Source: Devosia sp. MC521
Lineage (GTDB): Bacteria; Pseudomonadota; Alphaproteobacteria; Rhizobiales; Devosiaceae
Assembly (NCBI RefSeq): GCF_014127105.1
Contig: NZ_CP059902.1
Coordinates: 1,273,001 to 1,337,000, forward strand
DNA length: 64,000 nucleotides
Direction: 5' to 3'
A program made the position numbers and the translations under genes. This document shows positions 17,773 through 26,556 of this stretch, in pieces. The notes under the pieces were generated by a model. It was not told the origin of the DNA. It did no database searches and saw only the letters and a list, made by a program, of their open reading frames with translations. Positions within the stretch are counted from its first letter, which is position 1; each line of letters opens with the position of its first letter.

Positions 17773-20196
17773 ATGTCGGAAGTTACTTCCACCGGCGAAA
17801 CCAGCCGGGACCGGGTTTATCCGGTTCTCCCTCTGCGCGACATCGTCGTCTTCCCAGGCATGATTGTGCCGCTGTTCGTTGGCCGTGAGAAATCGGTCAA
17901 GGCGCTGGAAGAAGTTATGCGCGACGACAAGCATATCCTTGTCGTGACGCAGAAGAACGCGCAGGACGACGATCCGGCGCCAGACCAGATTTATCCTACT
18001 GGCACGATTGCCACTGTGCTGCAGTTGCTCAAGCTCCCCGATGGTACCGTTAAGGTACTGGTGGAAGGGCTCAGCCGCGCCAGCATCGACCAGTATTTGC
18101 AGACAGAAGACTATTTCGAAGCCGAAGCGTCTGTGCTGGAAGAGCCAGTCGAAGACGCCACCGAAATTGAAGCGCTGTCGCGCTCGGCTCAGTCCGAGTT
18201 CGAAAATTACGTCAAGCTGAACAAGAAGATTTCAGCTGAAGTCGTTGCCGCTGTTGGTCAGATCGAAAACGCTAGCAAGCTGGCCGATACAATTGCGAGC
18301 CACCTCGTCATCAAGATTCCTGAGAAGGAAGAGCTTCTGCAGATGGTCAGCGTTATCGAACGCTTGCAGAAGATCATCGTTCTCATGGAAGGCGAAATCG
18401 GCGTCCTTCAGGTCGAAAAGCGCATCCGCTCGCGTGTAAAACGCCAGATGGAGAAGACCCAGCGCGAGTACTACCTGAACGAGCAGATGAAGGCGATCCA
18501 GCGCGAGCTGGGCGATGGCGAAGAAGGTGCCAACGAAGTCGCTGAGCTCGAAGACCGCGTTGCCAAGACTAAGCTTTCCAAGGAAGCCAAGGCTAAGGCC
18601 GAAGGCGAAATCAAGAAGCTTAAGGCGATGAGCCCGATGTCGGCGGAAGCCTCAGTCGTTCGCAACTATCTCGATACGCTGCTCGGCCTGCCTTGGGGCA
18701 AGAAGAGCAAGGTCAAGCGCGACCTGGCTATTGCCGAGAAGGTTCTCGACGCGGATCACTATGGCCTCGAAAAGGTCAAGGAACGCATTCTCGAGTATCT
18801 GGCTGTTCAGGCGCGTACAGGCACGTTGAAGGGGCCGATCCTCTGTCTCGTTGGTCCTCCGGGCGTCGGTAAAACCTCGTTGGGCAAGTCGATTGCTAAG
18901 GCTACAGGCCGTGAGTTCGTCCGCATGGCCCTAGGCGGCGTGCGCGATGAAGCCGAAATCCGTGGGCACCGTCGTACCTATATCGGCTCCATGCCGGGCA
19001 AGATCATCCAGTCGCTCAAGAAGGTGGGTAAGAACAACCCACTGTTCCTGCTCGATGAAATCGACAAGATGGGCCAGGACTTCCGGGGCGACCCGTCGTC
19101 GGCTCTGCTTGAAGTGCTCGATCCCGAACAGAACAACTCGTTCTCGGACCACTATCTGGAAGTCGATTTCGACCTTTCGGACGTGATGTTCGTGACGACC
19201 TCGAACACGCTCAACATTCCAGGTCCTCTGATGGACCGTATGGAGATCATCCGCCTCTCCGGCTACACCGAAGAGGAAAAGCACGCGATTGCTAAGCAGC
19301 ACCTGCTTCCAGAGGCTGCGAAGGAAAATGGCGTGGCGCACGGTGAGTTCATTCTCTCCGATGAGATGCTGATGAAGGTTATTCGCGGTTATACCCGTGA
19401 AGCTGGCGTCCGTAACCTCAAGCGTGAAATCTCCAAGCTGATGCGTAAGGCTGTCACCGACATCGTGCGCAAGAAGGTCAAGTCGATCACCATCGATGAT
19501 GAAAAGCTGACCGAATATCTCGGCCCGCTGGTCTTCAAGCACGGCGAAATCGAAGCGGAAGCACAGGTCGGTCTGGTGACTGGTCTGGCGTGGACTTCGG
19601 TTGGTGGCGAAATGCTGACCATTGAAGGCGTGATGACGCCGGGTAAGGGCCGCATGTCGGTCACCGGTAACATCAAGGAAGTGATGAAGGAATCGCTGAC
19701 TGCGGCACAGGCCTATGTGAAGTCCCGCTGCATCGACTTCGGCATTAAGCCGCCGATGTTCGACACGCGCGATATCCACGTCCACCTGCCAGAAGGGGCA
19801 ACCCCGAAGGATGGCCCATCGGCCGGTATCGGTCTGGCAACCGCAATCGTTTCGGTCATGACCGGCATTCCGGTTCGCAATGACGTTGCCATGACGGGTG
19901 AAATCACGCTGCGTGGTCGCGTGCTTCCAATCGGCGGGCTCAAGGAAAAGCTCCTTGCGGCACTCCGTGGTGGCATCAAGACCGTGCTGATCCCAGAAGA
20001 GAACGTTCGCGATCTCGTCGAGATCCCGGACATCGTCAAGCAGGGCATGGAAATCATTCCTGTGAGTCGGATGGATCAAGTCATCGAGCATGCTCTGGTG
20101 CGCAAGCCTGAGGCAATCGAGTGGAACTTCGACGAACAGCCAGTGGTCAAGACCACTGACACTTCTGACGAAGCAGCGCTCGGCGTGACCCACTAA
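17773..20196 (+). CDS. lon: ATP-dependent protease Lon
   Basis: 807 residues from the ATG preceded by AAAGGAAA. Homo-hexameric AAA+ serine protease for misfolded and regulatory proteins. The N-terminal substrate domain begins [16 protein letters not shown], then come a coiled coil, Walker [13 protein letters not shown], Walker [10 protein letters not shown] and the sensor region. The protease domain has the Ser683/Lys726 dyad ([22 protein letters not shown]). A consensus heat-shock promoter lies upstream and a strong terminator downstream. Confidence 0.98.
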   Translation: MSEVTSTGETSRDRVYPVLPLRDIVVFPGMIVPLFVGREKSVKALEEVMRDDKHILVVTQKNAQDDDPAPDQIYPTGTIATVLQLLKLPDGTVKVLVEGLSRASIDQYLQTEDYFEAEASVLEEPVEDATEIEALSRSAQSEFENYVKLNKKISAEVVAAVGQIENASKLADTIASHLVIKIPEKEELLQMVSVIERLQKIIVLMEGEIGVLQVEKRIRSRVKRQMEKTQREYYLNEQMKAIQRELGDGEEGANEVAELEDRVAKTKLSKEAKAKAEGEIKKLKAMSPMSAEASVVRNYLDTLLGLPWGKKSKVKRDLAIAEKVLDADHYGLEKVKERILEYLAVQARTGTLKGPILCLVGPPGVGKTSLGKSIAKATGREFVRMALGGVRDEAEIRGHRRTYIGSMPGKIIQSLKKVGKNNPLFLLDEIDKMGQDFRGDPSSALLEVLDPEQNNSFSDHYLEVDFDLSDVMFVTTSNTLNIPGPLMDRMEIIRLSGYTEEEKHAIAKQHLLPEAAKENGVAHGEFILSDEMLMKVIRGYTREAGVRNLKREISKLMRKAVTDIVRKKVKSITIDDEKLTEYLGPLVFKHGEIEAEAQVGLVTGLAWTSVGGEMLTIEGVMTPGKGRMSVTGNIKEVMKESLTAAQAYVKSRCIDFGIKPPMFDTRDIHVHLPEGATPKDGPSAGIGLATAIVSVMTGIPVRNDVAMTGEITLRGRVLPIGGLKEKLLAALRGGIKTVLIPEENVRDLVEIPDIVKQGMEIIPVSRMDQVIEHALVRKPEAIEWNFDEQPVVKTTDTSDEAALGVTH

Positions 20197-20219
20197 TCGG
20201 GCCGCAGACCAAACTTTTA

Positions 20220-20249
20220 AAATGGCGACCTTCGGGTCGCCATTTTTGT
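20220..20249 (+). terminator. intrinsic terminator of lon
   Basis: AATGGCGACC - TTCG - GGTCGCCATT followed by T residues. Confidence 0.92.
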
Positions 20250-20297
20250 TTCTGGTTCGGAATCAATGTCTGAGAGACAATCGCTAGTGCATTGTTT

Positions 20298-20335
20298 CAA
20301 AACGAAAACAGCGCCGTCCCAAAGGAGGCGCTGTT
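20298..20335 (-). terminator. intrinsic terminator of the GT1 glycosyltransferase gene
   Basis: Read on the minus strand: AACAGCGCC, an 11-nt loop, GGCGCTGTT then TTCGTTTT. It is 26 nt past the stop codon of the leftward gene. Confidence 0.8.
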
Positions 20336-20361
20336 GGCAATTTTAGTGATAGGCTCTTAGC

Positions 20362-21657
20362 TCAGAGCTTGCTGGGCCGTGGAAACCGACGTGCACCCGC
20401 AGCTGCGGCAGCGATCGTCGCCTCGATAAAGGTCACCGAGGTTTCTAGCCCGTTTTCCTGGTTTAACGCTTCGCCGATGTTGCGTGCGTTAATGGCCATT
20501 TGCTTATTGCTCGTGACTTCATGCAGCGCGTCAGCGAGCTTTTCTTGTGTCATCTCGCGTTGACGGATCGGCGCTGGGCCGCAGCCCAAGGCGCGCACGC
20601 GACGGCCCCAATAGCGCTGGTCATATGCCTGCGGCACGGTGAAGGTCGGACGACCTGCGCGCAGCCCCACAGCCGTGGTTCCGGCGCCACCGTGGTGCAC
20701 GACTGCCGAGCAAAGGGGGAAGAGCTTGTCGTGTGGGGCTTCATCGACCGCAAAGACGGTATCCGGCAAATTGTCGGTGTTGATGCCGCCCCAGCCGCGC
20801 GAAACGATTGCCCGACCGCCCCAGAGGTTGATCGCGCCGCGCAGAATTTCCGTATTGCGATCCGATCCAAACGGCATTGAACCAAAGCCGATGTAAACCG
20901 GGGCAGGGCCCGCATCGAGAAACGCTTGCAGTTCTGCTGATGGTTTCCAGCCTGTGCGGTCGTCGAGGAACCAAAAGCCCGTCACAACCGCCGTCTGCGG
21001 CCAATCCCGCGGGCGCGGGGAAACCAGCGAGGAATAAGTGTAAAGCGTCGGCAGATTATTGCCGAGGCTGTCCTTAAACAGCCCGCCCTTCTTGCGCGGT
21101 CCGAGACCCATGAGTTCCTTGCGCAAACGATCGCGCGGCAGGTCAAAATAGGCCTGCTGGAAGTTCATCGAGATATAGGAGAGCTTATTGAACGTCGCTC
21201 CGAGATCAGGAATTTCGTAGGCGCTAATCGGGAATTCGCGCGTTGGGTTCAGCGGCTGCATCGCCGTCATGATGACTGGGATGTTCAGCGCTTCGGCAAT
21301 ATCGATCCCAAAGCTGGTGTTGATATTGACCACAATCGCGTCGGCGCCCTGCGCCATGGTCCAGGCATTGCGGGCAGCAGTTTCGACCAGCGCCTGACCC
21401 TTGCGCAGGATCTGAGGGAACTGGTGAATCTTCATCTTGCTGACCGCGTCGTCGAACCGGCTGTCGTTCAACCAGTCCTGAATACGCGTTCCAAGATTGC
21501 AGAATTCGATGCCGTGGCTTTCCACAAGGTGCTGAAAGTCGGCGTTAGTGCCCAGAATCACATCATGGCCGGCTTGCTTCAATTCCAGCGCAAGCGCGAG
21601 ATAAGGGCGAACGTCGCCCGAGGTGCCTATGGTTGCGATAGCGATACGCTTCTTCAT
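20362..21657 (-). CDS. GT1-family glycosyltransferase (UGT / sterol-glucosyltransferase-like)
   Basis: 431 residues from the ATG at 21657 (AGGTAGGT just upstream); the frame is open to 21744. The N-terminal domain begins RIAIATIGTSGDVRPYLAL, the glycine/Asp motif of sterol- and macrolide-type UGTs. The C-terminal nucleotide-sugar site reads CSAVVHHGGAGTTAVGLRAG with PQAYDQRYWGRRV, the UGT signature. It should move a sugar from a UDP- or TDP-donor to a small hydrophobic acceptor or lipid. It stands alone with its own terminator, so the acceptor is unknown. Confidence 0.85.
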   Translation of the reverse strand: MKKRIAIATIGTSGDVRPYLALALELKQAGHDVILGTNADFQHLVESHGIEFCNLGTRIQDWLNDSRFDDAVSKMKIHQFPQILRKGQALVETAARNAWTMAQGADAIVVNINTSFGIDIAEALNIPVIMTAMQPLNPTREFPISAYEIPDLGATFNKLSYISMNFQQAYFDLPRDRLRKELMGLGPRKKGGLFKDSLGNNLPTLYTYSSLVSPRPRDWPQTAVVTGFWFLDDRTGWKPSAELQAFLDAGPAPVYIGFGSMPFGSDRNTEILRGAINLWGGRAIVSRGWGGINTDNLPDTVFAVDEAPHDKLFPLCSAVVHHGGAGTTAVGLRAGRPTFTVPQAYDQRYWGRRVRALGCGPAPIRQREMTQEKLADALHEVTSNKQMAINARNIGEALNQENGLETSVTFIEATIAAAAAGARRFPRPSKL

Positions 21658-22077
21658 GCACCTACCTGAATAATTCCGGCCGATAACCCTTGGGTCAGAC
21701 ATAATTGTAGCGCCTCTACGGCATTTACAAGCACGGTCGGACAACTTATGAAAGCTTGGTCACGCGTCGACGTGGTACCAGAAGTCGTTTCCGAAGGGCA
21801 AGAGACATGGCGTCTCCGTTCACTGTTGCATGGTTTGGAGCTGCGCTCACCGGCAATATTGTGGCGGCCGTTGCGGTCGCTAAGGCGAGCGCCCGATAGC
21901 TCTTCCCAATGGCCACGAGCTGGCCGGGAAGAGCCGAATAGAATTTGTCGAGGTCCGCCGAGCGGACTCTTAACCCATTCAGAACCACAATTCCGCGATA
22001 ATTGATCTCCTATACAGAGGTCTGCTGCCTGTGAGCGCGTCGCGACCTGTTTCGGTCGAAAAGACCACGAGGACCCC
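21658..22077. other. 420-bp intergenic region, no supported gene
   Basis: This separates the divergent GT1 and aminotransferase genes. Two overlapping 80-85-codon frames exist on opposite strands (21746-21988 minus, 21748-22005 plus), but neither shows a convincing ribosome-binding site, motif or codon pattern. Both promoters must lie here, but I could not pick a clear -35/-10 pair. Confidence 0.5.
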
Positions 22078-23298
22078 ATGAGCGAAGTATTCCATCGCAT
22101 CCGTCGTCTCCCGCCCTACGTTTTTGCTCACATTGACCCGATTAAGGCCAAGCTGCGCGCCGATGGCGTAGACATCATCGATCTGGGCATGGGCAATCCA
22201 GATATGCCGACCCCTGAGCGTATTGTTAATAAGCTCAAGGAAACGGTCAACGATCCGCGCACCCACCGCTATTCCACTTCGCGTGGCATTCCCGGCCTGC
22301 GCCGCGCCCAGGCAAACTATTATGAGCGTCGCTTTGGCGTGAAGCTGAACCCGGACACTCAGGTTGTTGCAACCTTGGGTTCGAAGGAAGGCTTTGCCAA
22401 TATGGCTTCGGCCATCACCGCTCCGGGTGACGTGGTTCTGGTGCCAAACCCGACCTATCCAATTCACTCGTTCGGTTTCATCATGGCTGGCGGCGTTGTC
22501 CGCTCCATGCCTGCTGATCCTAATGAAGATTTCATGCGCTCGCTTGATCGCGCTGTGCGCCACTCGATCCCTAAGCCGATCGCATTGGTTCTGAACTACC
22601 CAGCGAACCCGACCGCCTACACCGCGACGCTCGATTTTTACGCTGAAGTCGTAAAATACTGCAAAGAGCACGACATCTTCATTCTGTCGGATTTGGCCTA
22701 TTCGGAAATCTTCTTCGACGAAAGCGAACCACCTCCGTCGGTTCTGCAGGTTCCGGGCGCGATAGACATCACCGCTGAATTCACCTCGATGTCGAAGACT
22801 TATTCGATGCCAGGTTGGCGCGTTGGCTTTGCCGTCGGTAACGAACGCCTCATCGCCGCTCTTGCCCGCGTAAAATCCTACCTCGACTACGGTGCATTCA
22901 CGCCGATCCAGGTGGCAGCAGTCGCTGCGCTCAATGGTTCGGACGATGTCATTGAAGACGTGCGTAAGATCTACAAGAGCCGCCGCGACGTTATGGTCGA
23001 GAGCTTTGGCCGTGCTGGTTGGGATATTCCTGTGCCAAAGGCGACCATGTTCGCTTGGGCACCAATTCCAGAAAAATATGCGCACCTCGGTTCGCTCGAG
23101 TTTGCAAAGCTTCTGGTTCGTGAGACCGGCGTTGCCGTGGCTCCAGGCGTTGGCTTCGGTGAATACGGCGACCAGTACATTCGTCTGGCCTTCGTTGAAA
23201 ACGAACAGCGCATTCGTCAGGCGGCCCGCAACATCAAGGCTTTCCTTGGCGGCAAGTCTGATGAGAGCAACACCGCTCCAGTCGCTGAAGTAAAGTAA
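22078..23298 (+). CDS. alaC: class I/II aminotransferase (AlaC-like)
   Basis: 406 residues, fold-type I PLP enzyme. The Schiff-base Lys sits in SMSKTYSMPGWRVG, the PLP-phosphate Arg pocket follows in GWRVGF, and the substrate Arg is in YIRLAFVE near the C-terminus. The N-terminus (IRRLPPYVFAHIDPIKAKLR) is typical of the AlaC glutamate-pyruvate transaminase group, often named LL-diaminopimelate or aspartate aminotransferase. In related genomes it sits directly before homoserine dehydrogenase; here three genes separate them. Exact substrate pair is uncertain. Confidence 0.88.
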   Translation: MSEVFHRIRRLPPYVFAHIDPIKAKLRADGVDIIDLGMGNPDMPTPERIVNKLKETVNDPRTHRYSTSRGIPGLRRAQANYYERRFGVKLNPDTQVVATLGSKEGFANMASAITAPGDVVLVPNPTYPIHSFGFIMAGGVVRSMPADPNEDFMRSLDRAVRHSIPKPIALVLNYPANPTAYTATLDFYAEVVKYCKEHDIFILSDLAYSEIFFDESEPPPSVLQVPGAIDITAEFTSMSKTYSMPGWRVGFAVGNERLIAALARVKSYLDYGAFTPIQVAAVAALNGSDDVIEDVRKIYKSRRDVMVESFGRAGWDIPVPKATMFAWAPIPEKYAHLGSLEFAKLLVRETGVAVAPGVGFGEYGDQYIRLAFVENEQRIRQAARNIKAFLGGKSDESNTAPVAEVK

Positions 23299-23307
23299 TT
23301 TCAAGCT

Positions 23308-23335
23308 TAGGGAGGCGGGGTCCGCCTCCCTATTT
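23308..23335 (+). terminator. stem-loop terminator after the aminotransferase gene
   Basis: TAGGGAGGCGG - GGT - CCGCCTCCCTA then TTT. Very stable 11-bp stem but a short T tract, so termination may be incomplete before the next gene 17 nt on. Confidence 0.7.
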
Positions 23336-23351
23336 GCCGTGAGGTAAACGG

Positions 23352-24497
23352 GTGAATTCATCTCTGAGCACCGTTATGCAATGCGGCTACTACGACAATG
23401 GCGTCTGCCGCTCGTGTACGCTCATGGGGACACCCTATGATGCGCAGATTTCCTCAAAAGATGCGCATGCCCGCGCGTTGCTCGCCGCATACCCTTCGGC
23501 GCAATGGCTACCAGCCATGCTCAGTCGCCCTGAGGCTTTTCGCAATAAGGCCAAAATGGTTGTGGGCGGCACGATAGAAGCGCCGACACTCGGCATTCTC
23601 GACGCAACCCAGCACGGCGTCGATCTCTCAGCCTGTGGCATTCTCGAAACTGGTCTGCGTGCCGCTTTCGACCCAATCAAAGCCTTCATCACCGCCGCGC
23701 GAATGCCGCCCTACGATGTTGCCAATCGTCGTGGCGAACTCAAGAACGTCCTCCTCACGCAATCCGCCACCGGCGAATTGATGGTGCGCTTCGTTCTGCG
23801 TTCCACCGAAGCGCTGAGCCGGATGCAAAAACATCTGCCGAACCTGCTTTCCGCGCTCCCTCAGCTAGCTGTCGTTACTGCAAACCTGCTGCCCGAGCAT
23901 AAAGCCGTGGTGGAAGGGGATGAGGAGGTTCTGCTGGCGGGCGATGAAACGCTCGCTATGCGTTTGGGCGAGCATGTGCTGCACCTGCGCCCGGCGAGCT
24001 TCTTCCAGACCAACACCGATATTGCCAAGGCTCTATACGATCAGGCGCGCGAGTGGATCGACGAAGCCGAAGCGCACAACGTTTGGGACCTGTATTGCGG
24101 AGTAGGGGGCTTTGCCCTTCACGTCGCTGAGCCGGGACGGAAAGTGCATGGCGTCGAGGTTAGTCAGCCCGCCGTCGAGTCTGCGCGTCTGAGCGCCGCT
24201 GAAGCGGGCCTCGCCGATGTCACCTTCGCTGTCGGAGACGCCACAGGGCTCGATGCTCAGACAACGATTGACGCCATCATCGTCAACCCGCCACGTCGTG
24301 GGCTTGGCGACAAGCTTTGTGCTACGCTCGAAACGACTGAGGCCGAGACAATCATCTATTCCAGCTGCAATGCCGTCACCTTGGCACGCGACTTAGAAAT
24401 GCTGCCATCCTATGCAGCCGAGCGTATCCGCCTCTTCGACATGTTCCCGCAAACCGATCACTACGAAATCATGGTTTTGCTCACCCGTCGAAACTGA
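23352..24497 (+). CDS. rlmC: 23S rRNA (uracil-747-C5)-methyltransferase RlmC
   Basis: 381 residues from GTG 23352, which has GAGG 7 nt upstream. The ATG at 23376 gives a start (MQCGYYDNGVCRSC) closer to E. coli RlmC. The four-cysteine Fe-S cluster begins with CGYYDNGVCRSC. The SAM-binding part has VWDLYCGVGGFALHVA, the NPPRRGLG loop, and the catalytic Cys in YSSCNAVTLARDL. It methylates U747 of 23S rRNA. RlmC is common in gammaproteobacteria and less so here, so the RumA/TrmA superfamily is certain but the target base is inferred from the short TRAM-less N-terminus. Confidence 0.87.
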   Translation: MNSSLSTVMQCGYYDNGVCRSCTLMGTPYDAQISSKDAHARALLAAYPSAQWLPAMLSRPEAFRNKAKMVVGGTIEAPTLGILDATQHGVDLSACGILETGLRAAFDPIKAFITAARMPPYDVANRRGELKNVLLTQSATGELMVRFVLRSTEALSRMQKHLPNLLSALPQLAVVTANLLPEHKAVVEGDEEVLLAGDETLAMRLGEHVLHLRPASFFQTNTDIAKALYDQAREWIDEAEAHNVWDLYCGVGGFALHVAEPGRKVHGVEVSQPAVESARLSAAEAGLADVTFAVGDATGLDAQTTIDAIIVNPPRRGLGDKLCATLETTEAETIIYSSCNAVTLARDLEMLPSYAAERIRLFDMFPQTDHYEIMVLLTRRN

Positions 24498-24521
24498 CCA
24501 CGCGGGCATCCAATAATTTAC

Positions 24522-24538
24522 ATGACAATGATTGTCAT
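24522..24538. promoter_or_regulatory. Fur-type operator
   Basis: ATGACAAT-G-ATTGTCAT is a perfect 8-1-8 palindrome containing the 7-1-7 Fur-family core TGANAATNATTNTCA. It lies 38 bp before the siderophore-binding protein ATG, where it would repress under metal repletion. Whether the regulator is Fur, Mur or Zur cannot be read from the site. Confidence 0.75.
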
Positions 24539-24575
24539 CTTTTGTAGGTTTCACTAAACCGCAAAAGGGTGCGCA

Positions 24576-25544
24576 ATGCTGACGAAGTCGATTGTATACG
24601 CCGTTCCGCTGTTCCTGCTCGCTGGCGCCAGTTTCGCCCAAGAGTTCCCCCTCACAATGCAGCACACCTACGGGGAGACAATCATCCCTGAGAAGCCGGT
24701 TCACATTGTCACTTGGGGCTGGGCCGTTCAGGACGCTGTCGTTGCCTTGGGCGAAGCGCCTGTCGGCATTCCGCATTTCACCTACGGTGGCGACGATAAT
24801 GGGGCTCTGACTTGGACCAAAGACGCGATTGCTGCGCTTGGCGCTGATTTTCCCACTATTCTCTCGCAATCCGGTGGCGTGCCCTATGAGGCCATCGCAG
24901 CGCTTACGCCCGATGTGATTATCGCCGTTTATTCCGGCATCACCGAAGAGGAATACACCCGCCTCAGCCAAATCGCGCCCGTTGTAGCATTCCCGGACAA
25001 GCCATGGAGTACGACCTGGCAGGACACAATCACCCTGACCGGCACGGCTATGGGCAAGGCCGCAGAGGCTGACGCATTGGTCGCTGAATTGGAGCAGTTT
25101 ATTGCAGACGAAACGGCAAAATACCCGCAGGTACAGGGCGCCAGTTTTGCCGGTATTGGCGGTTATGATGGCGCTGTGTCGGTCTATACGGCGGTCGATC
25201 CGCGCATGACCTTCCTCGAAGACGCTGGCCTCACCCTCGCGCCCAGTGTTGCGCAATTGGGTGACGTGAACAGCTTCTACTACAGCCTCAGTTTCGAGCG
25301 TGCGAACGAGCTGACCAGTGACATCTATATCACTTATGCTGACACCGACGCCGATGCGGAGGCCTTCTTTGGCCACCCAGCCATGGCACGAACCCTTCAA
25401 GTGCGCTCCGGCGCTATTGCCAGCATGGTAGGTCCCGAGTTGATCAATTCAGTATCGCCCCCGAGCGCTCTTTCGCTCAAATGGGGCTATCCAGAATACA
25501 TTCGGCGCATCAGCGAAGCCGTGGATAAGTCTAAAGCGCAGTAA
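24576..25544 (+). CDS. iron-siderophore ABC transporter substrate-binding protein
   Basis: 322 residues. A Sec signal peptide (SIVYAVPLFLLAGASFAQ) is followed by a class III periplasmic binding fold. KPVHIVTWGWAVQDAVVALG opens the first lobe and a single long helix bridges the second. It captures a ferric siderophore or heme in the periplasm. No permease or ATPase gene is adjacent, so it must use components encoded elsewhere. A perfect Fur-type palindrome sits in its promoter region, supporting iron control. Confidence 0.88.
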   Translation: MLTKSIVYAVPLFLLAGASFAQEFPLTMQHTYGETIIPEKPVHIVTWGWAVQDAVVALGEAPVGIPHFTYGGDDNGALTWTKDAIAALGADFPTILSQSGGVPYEAIAALTPDVIIAVYSGITEEEYTRLSQIAPVVAFPDKPWSTTWQDTITLTGTAMGKAAEADALVAELEQFIADETAKYPQVQGASFAGIGGYDGAVSVYTAVDPRMTFLEDAGLTLAPSVAQLGDVNSFYYSLSFERANELTSDIYITYADTDADAEAFFGHPAMARTLQVRSGAIASMVGPELINSVSPPSALSLKWGYPEYIRRISEAVDKSKAQ

Positions 25545-25665
25545 TATCGGGGCGAAACGCCTTGGCGTTAAATTGACATCCCCTTAGGCGCTGATAGCCT
25601 GCCTGAGGGGATATTGTCGGGGCGTCGTGCTGCTGCCCCTGTTTGTGGGCGGCTGGACTGCACTA

Positions 25666-26502
25666 ATGTCGACGACTGTAATCCTGCTGGCTTTAACCGC
25701 AGCAATTTTTCACGCCACGTGGAATGCCTTCTTGCGCTCCGGTGCCGATCGCCTCTGGGTGCTGACGGTCATGAGCTTTGCCGGCACCCTGATCTCTATT
25801 CCGCTGGTGATCGCCTTGCCTATGCCGAGCGCAGAGGCGTGGCCTTACATTCTTCTTTCGGCACTCTTTCAGACGGCCTATGGCTTCTTCCTTGTGGCGG
25901 CCTATCGTTACGGCCAACTGGGGCAGGTCTATCCCATTGTTCGCGGCACCGCTCCTCTACTGGTTATGCTGGGTGCATTCCTGCTCACCGGAATAGTGCC
26001 ATCGCAACTTCAGATCATTGGCGTTGCGATCATCGCAGTCGGCATCATGAGTCTGGCTTTTTCGCGGGGCAGGGCCAACACCAGTTCCATACTCTTTGCC
26101 TTTGCCACAGGTCTGTTCGTTGCCAGCTATCAAACCGCCGACGCAATCGGCGTGCGGTTTGCCGAGAATGCCATTGCCTATTCGGCCTGGGGCAATATCT
26201 GCTTTGGCATTCTGCTGCCGGTCTGCGTGCTGGCCGTTCGCAGGCGATTCACTGTCGATTGGAAAAGCAGAGAAACCCACAAGGCTCTTCTTGGTGGCGC
26301 GATCTCCATGGTGAGCTATACGCTCGTCATTGTTGCATTCTCCATCGGTTCGGCTGGGCCCGTATCTGCCTTGCGTGAAACCTCAGTTGTGTTTGCGGTG
26401 ATCATCGGTTGGCTGTTCTTGGGCGAAAAACTCAACGCATGGCGCATCGTCTCGGCGGTCATCGTCGCTATAGGCGCGATTTGCTTGGGTCTCGCTCGAT
26501 AA
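25666..26502 (+). CDS. EamA/DMT-family transporter
   Basis: 278 residues from the ATG at 25666 (an upstream GTG at 25627 is in frame). Ten membrane segments in two EamA repeats; the first repeat starts HATWNAFLRSG and the second ends with ALRETSVVFAVIIGWLFLGEK, the signature of the family's second domain. A drug/metabolite exporter of unknown substrate. It ends 54 nt before the homoserine dehydrogenase start and may be co-transcribed with it, although this interrupts the usual alaC-hom order. Confidence 0.88.
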   Translation: MSTTVILLALTAAIFHATWNAFLRSGADRLWVLTVMSFAGTLISIPLVIALPMPSAEAWPYILLSALFQTAYGFFLVAAYRYGQLGQVYPIVRGTAPLLVMLGAFLLTGIVPSQLQIIGVAIIAVGIMSLAFSRGRANTSSILFAFATGLFVASYQTADAIGVRFAENAIAYSAWGNICFGILLPVCVLAVRRRFTVDWKSRETHKALLGGAISMVSYTLVIVAFSIGSAGPVSALRETSVVFAVIIGWLFLGEKLNAWRIVSAVIVAIGAICLGLAR

Positions 26503-26556
26503 TCGACCAAACTCCTATTGACCTCTAGGCGATTTCCTATGCAGATGGCGCCCACT

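Noticed and set aside
21746..22005. Two overlapping 80-85-codon frames in the GT1-alaC gap
   Set aside because: Neither has a start site or recognisable composition; they are on opposite strands over the same bases.
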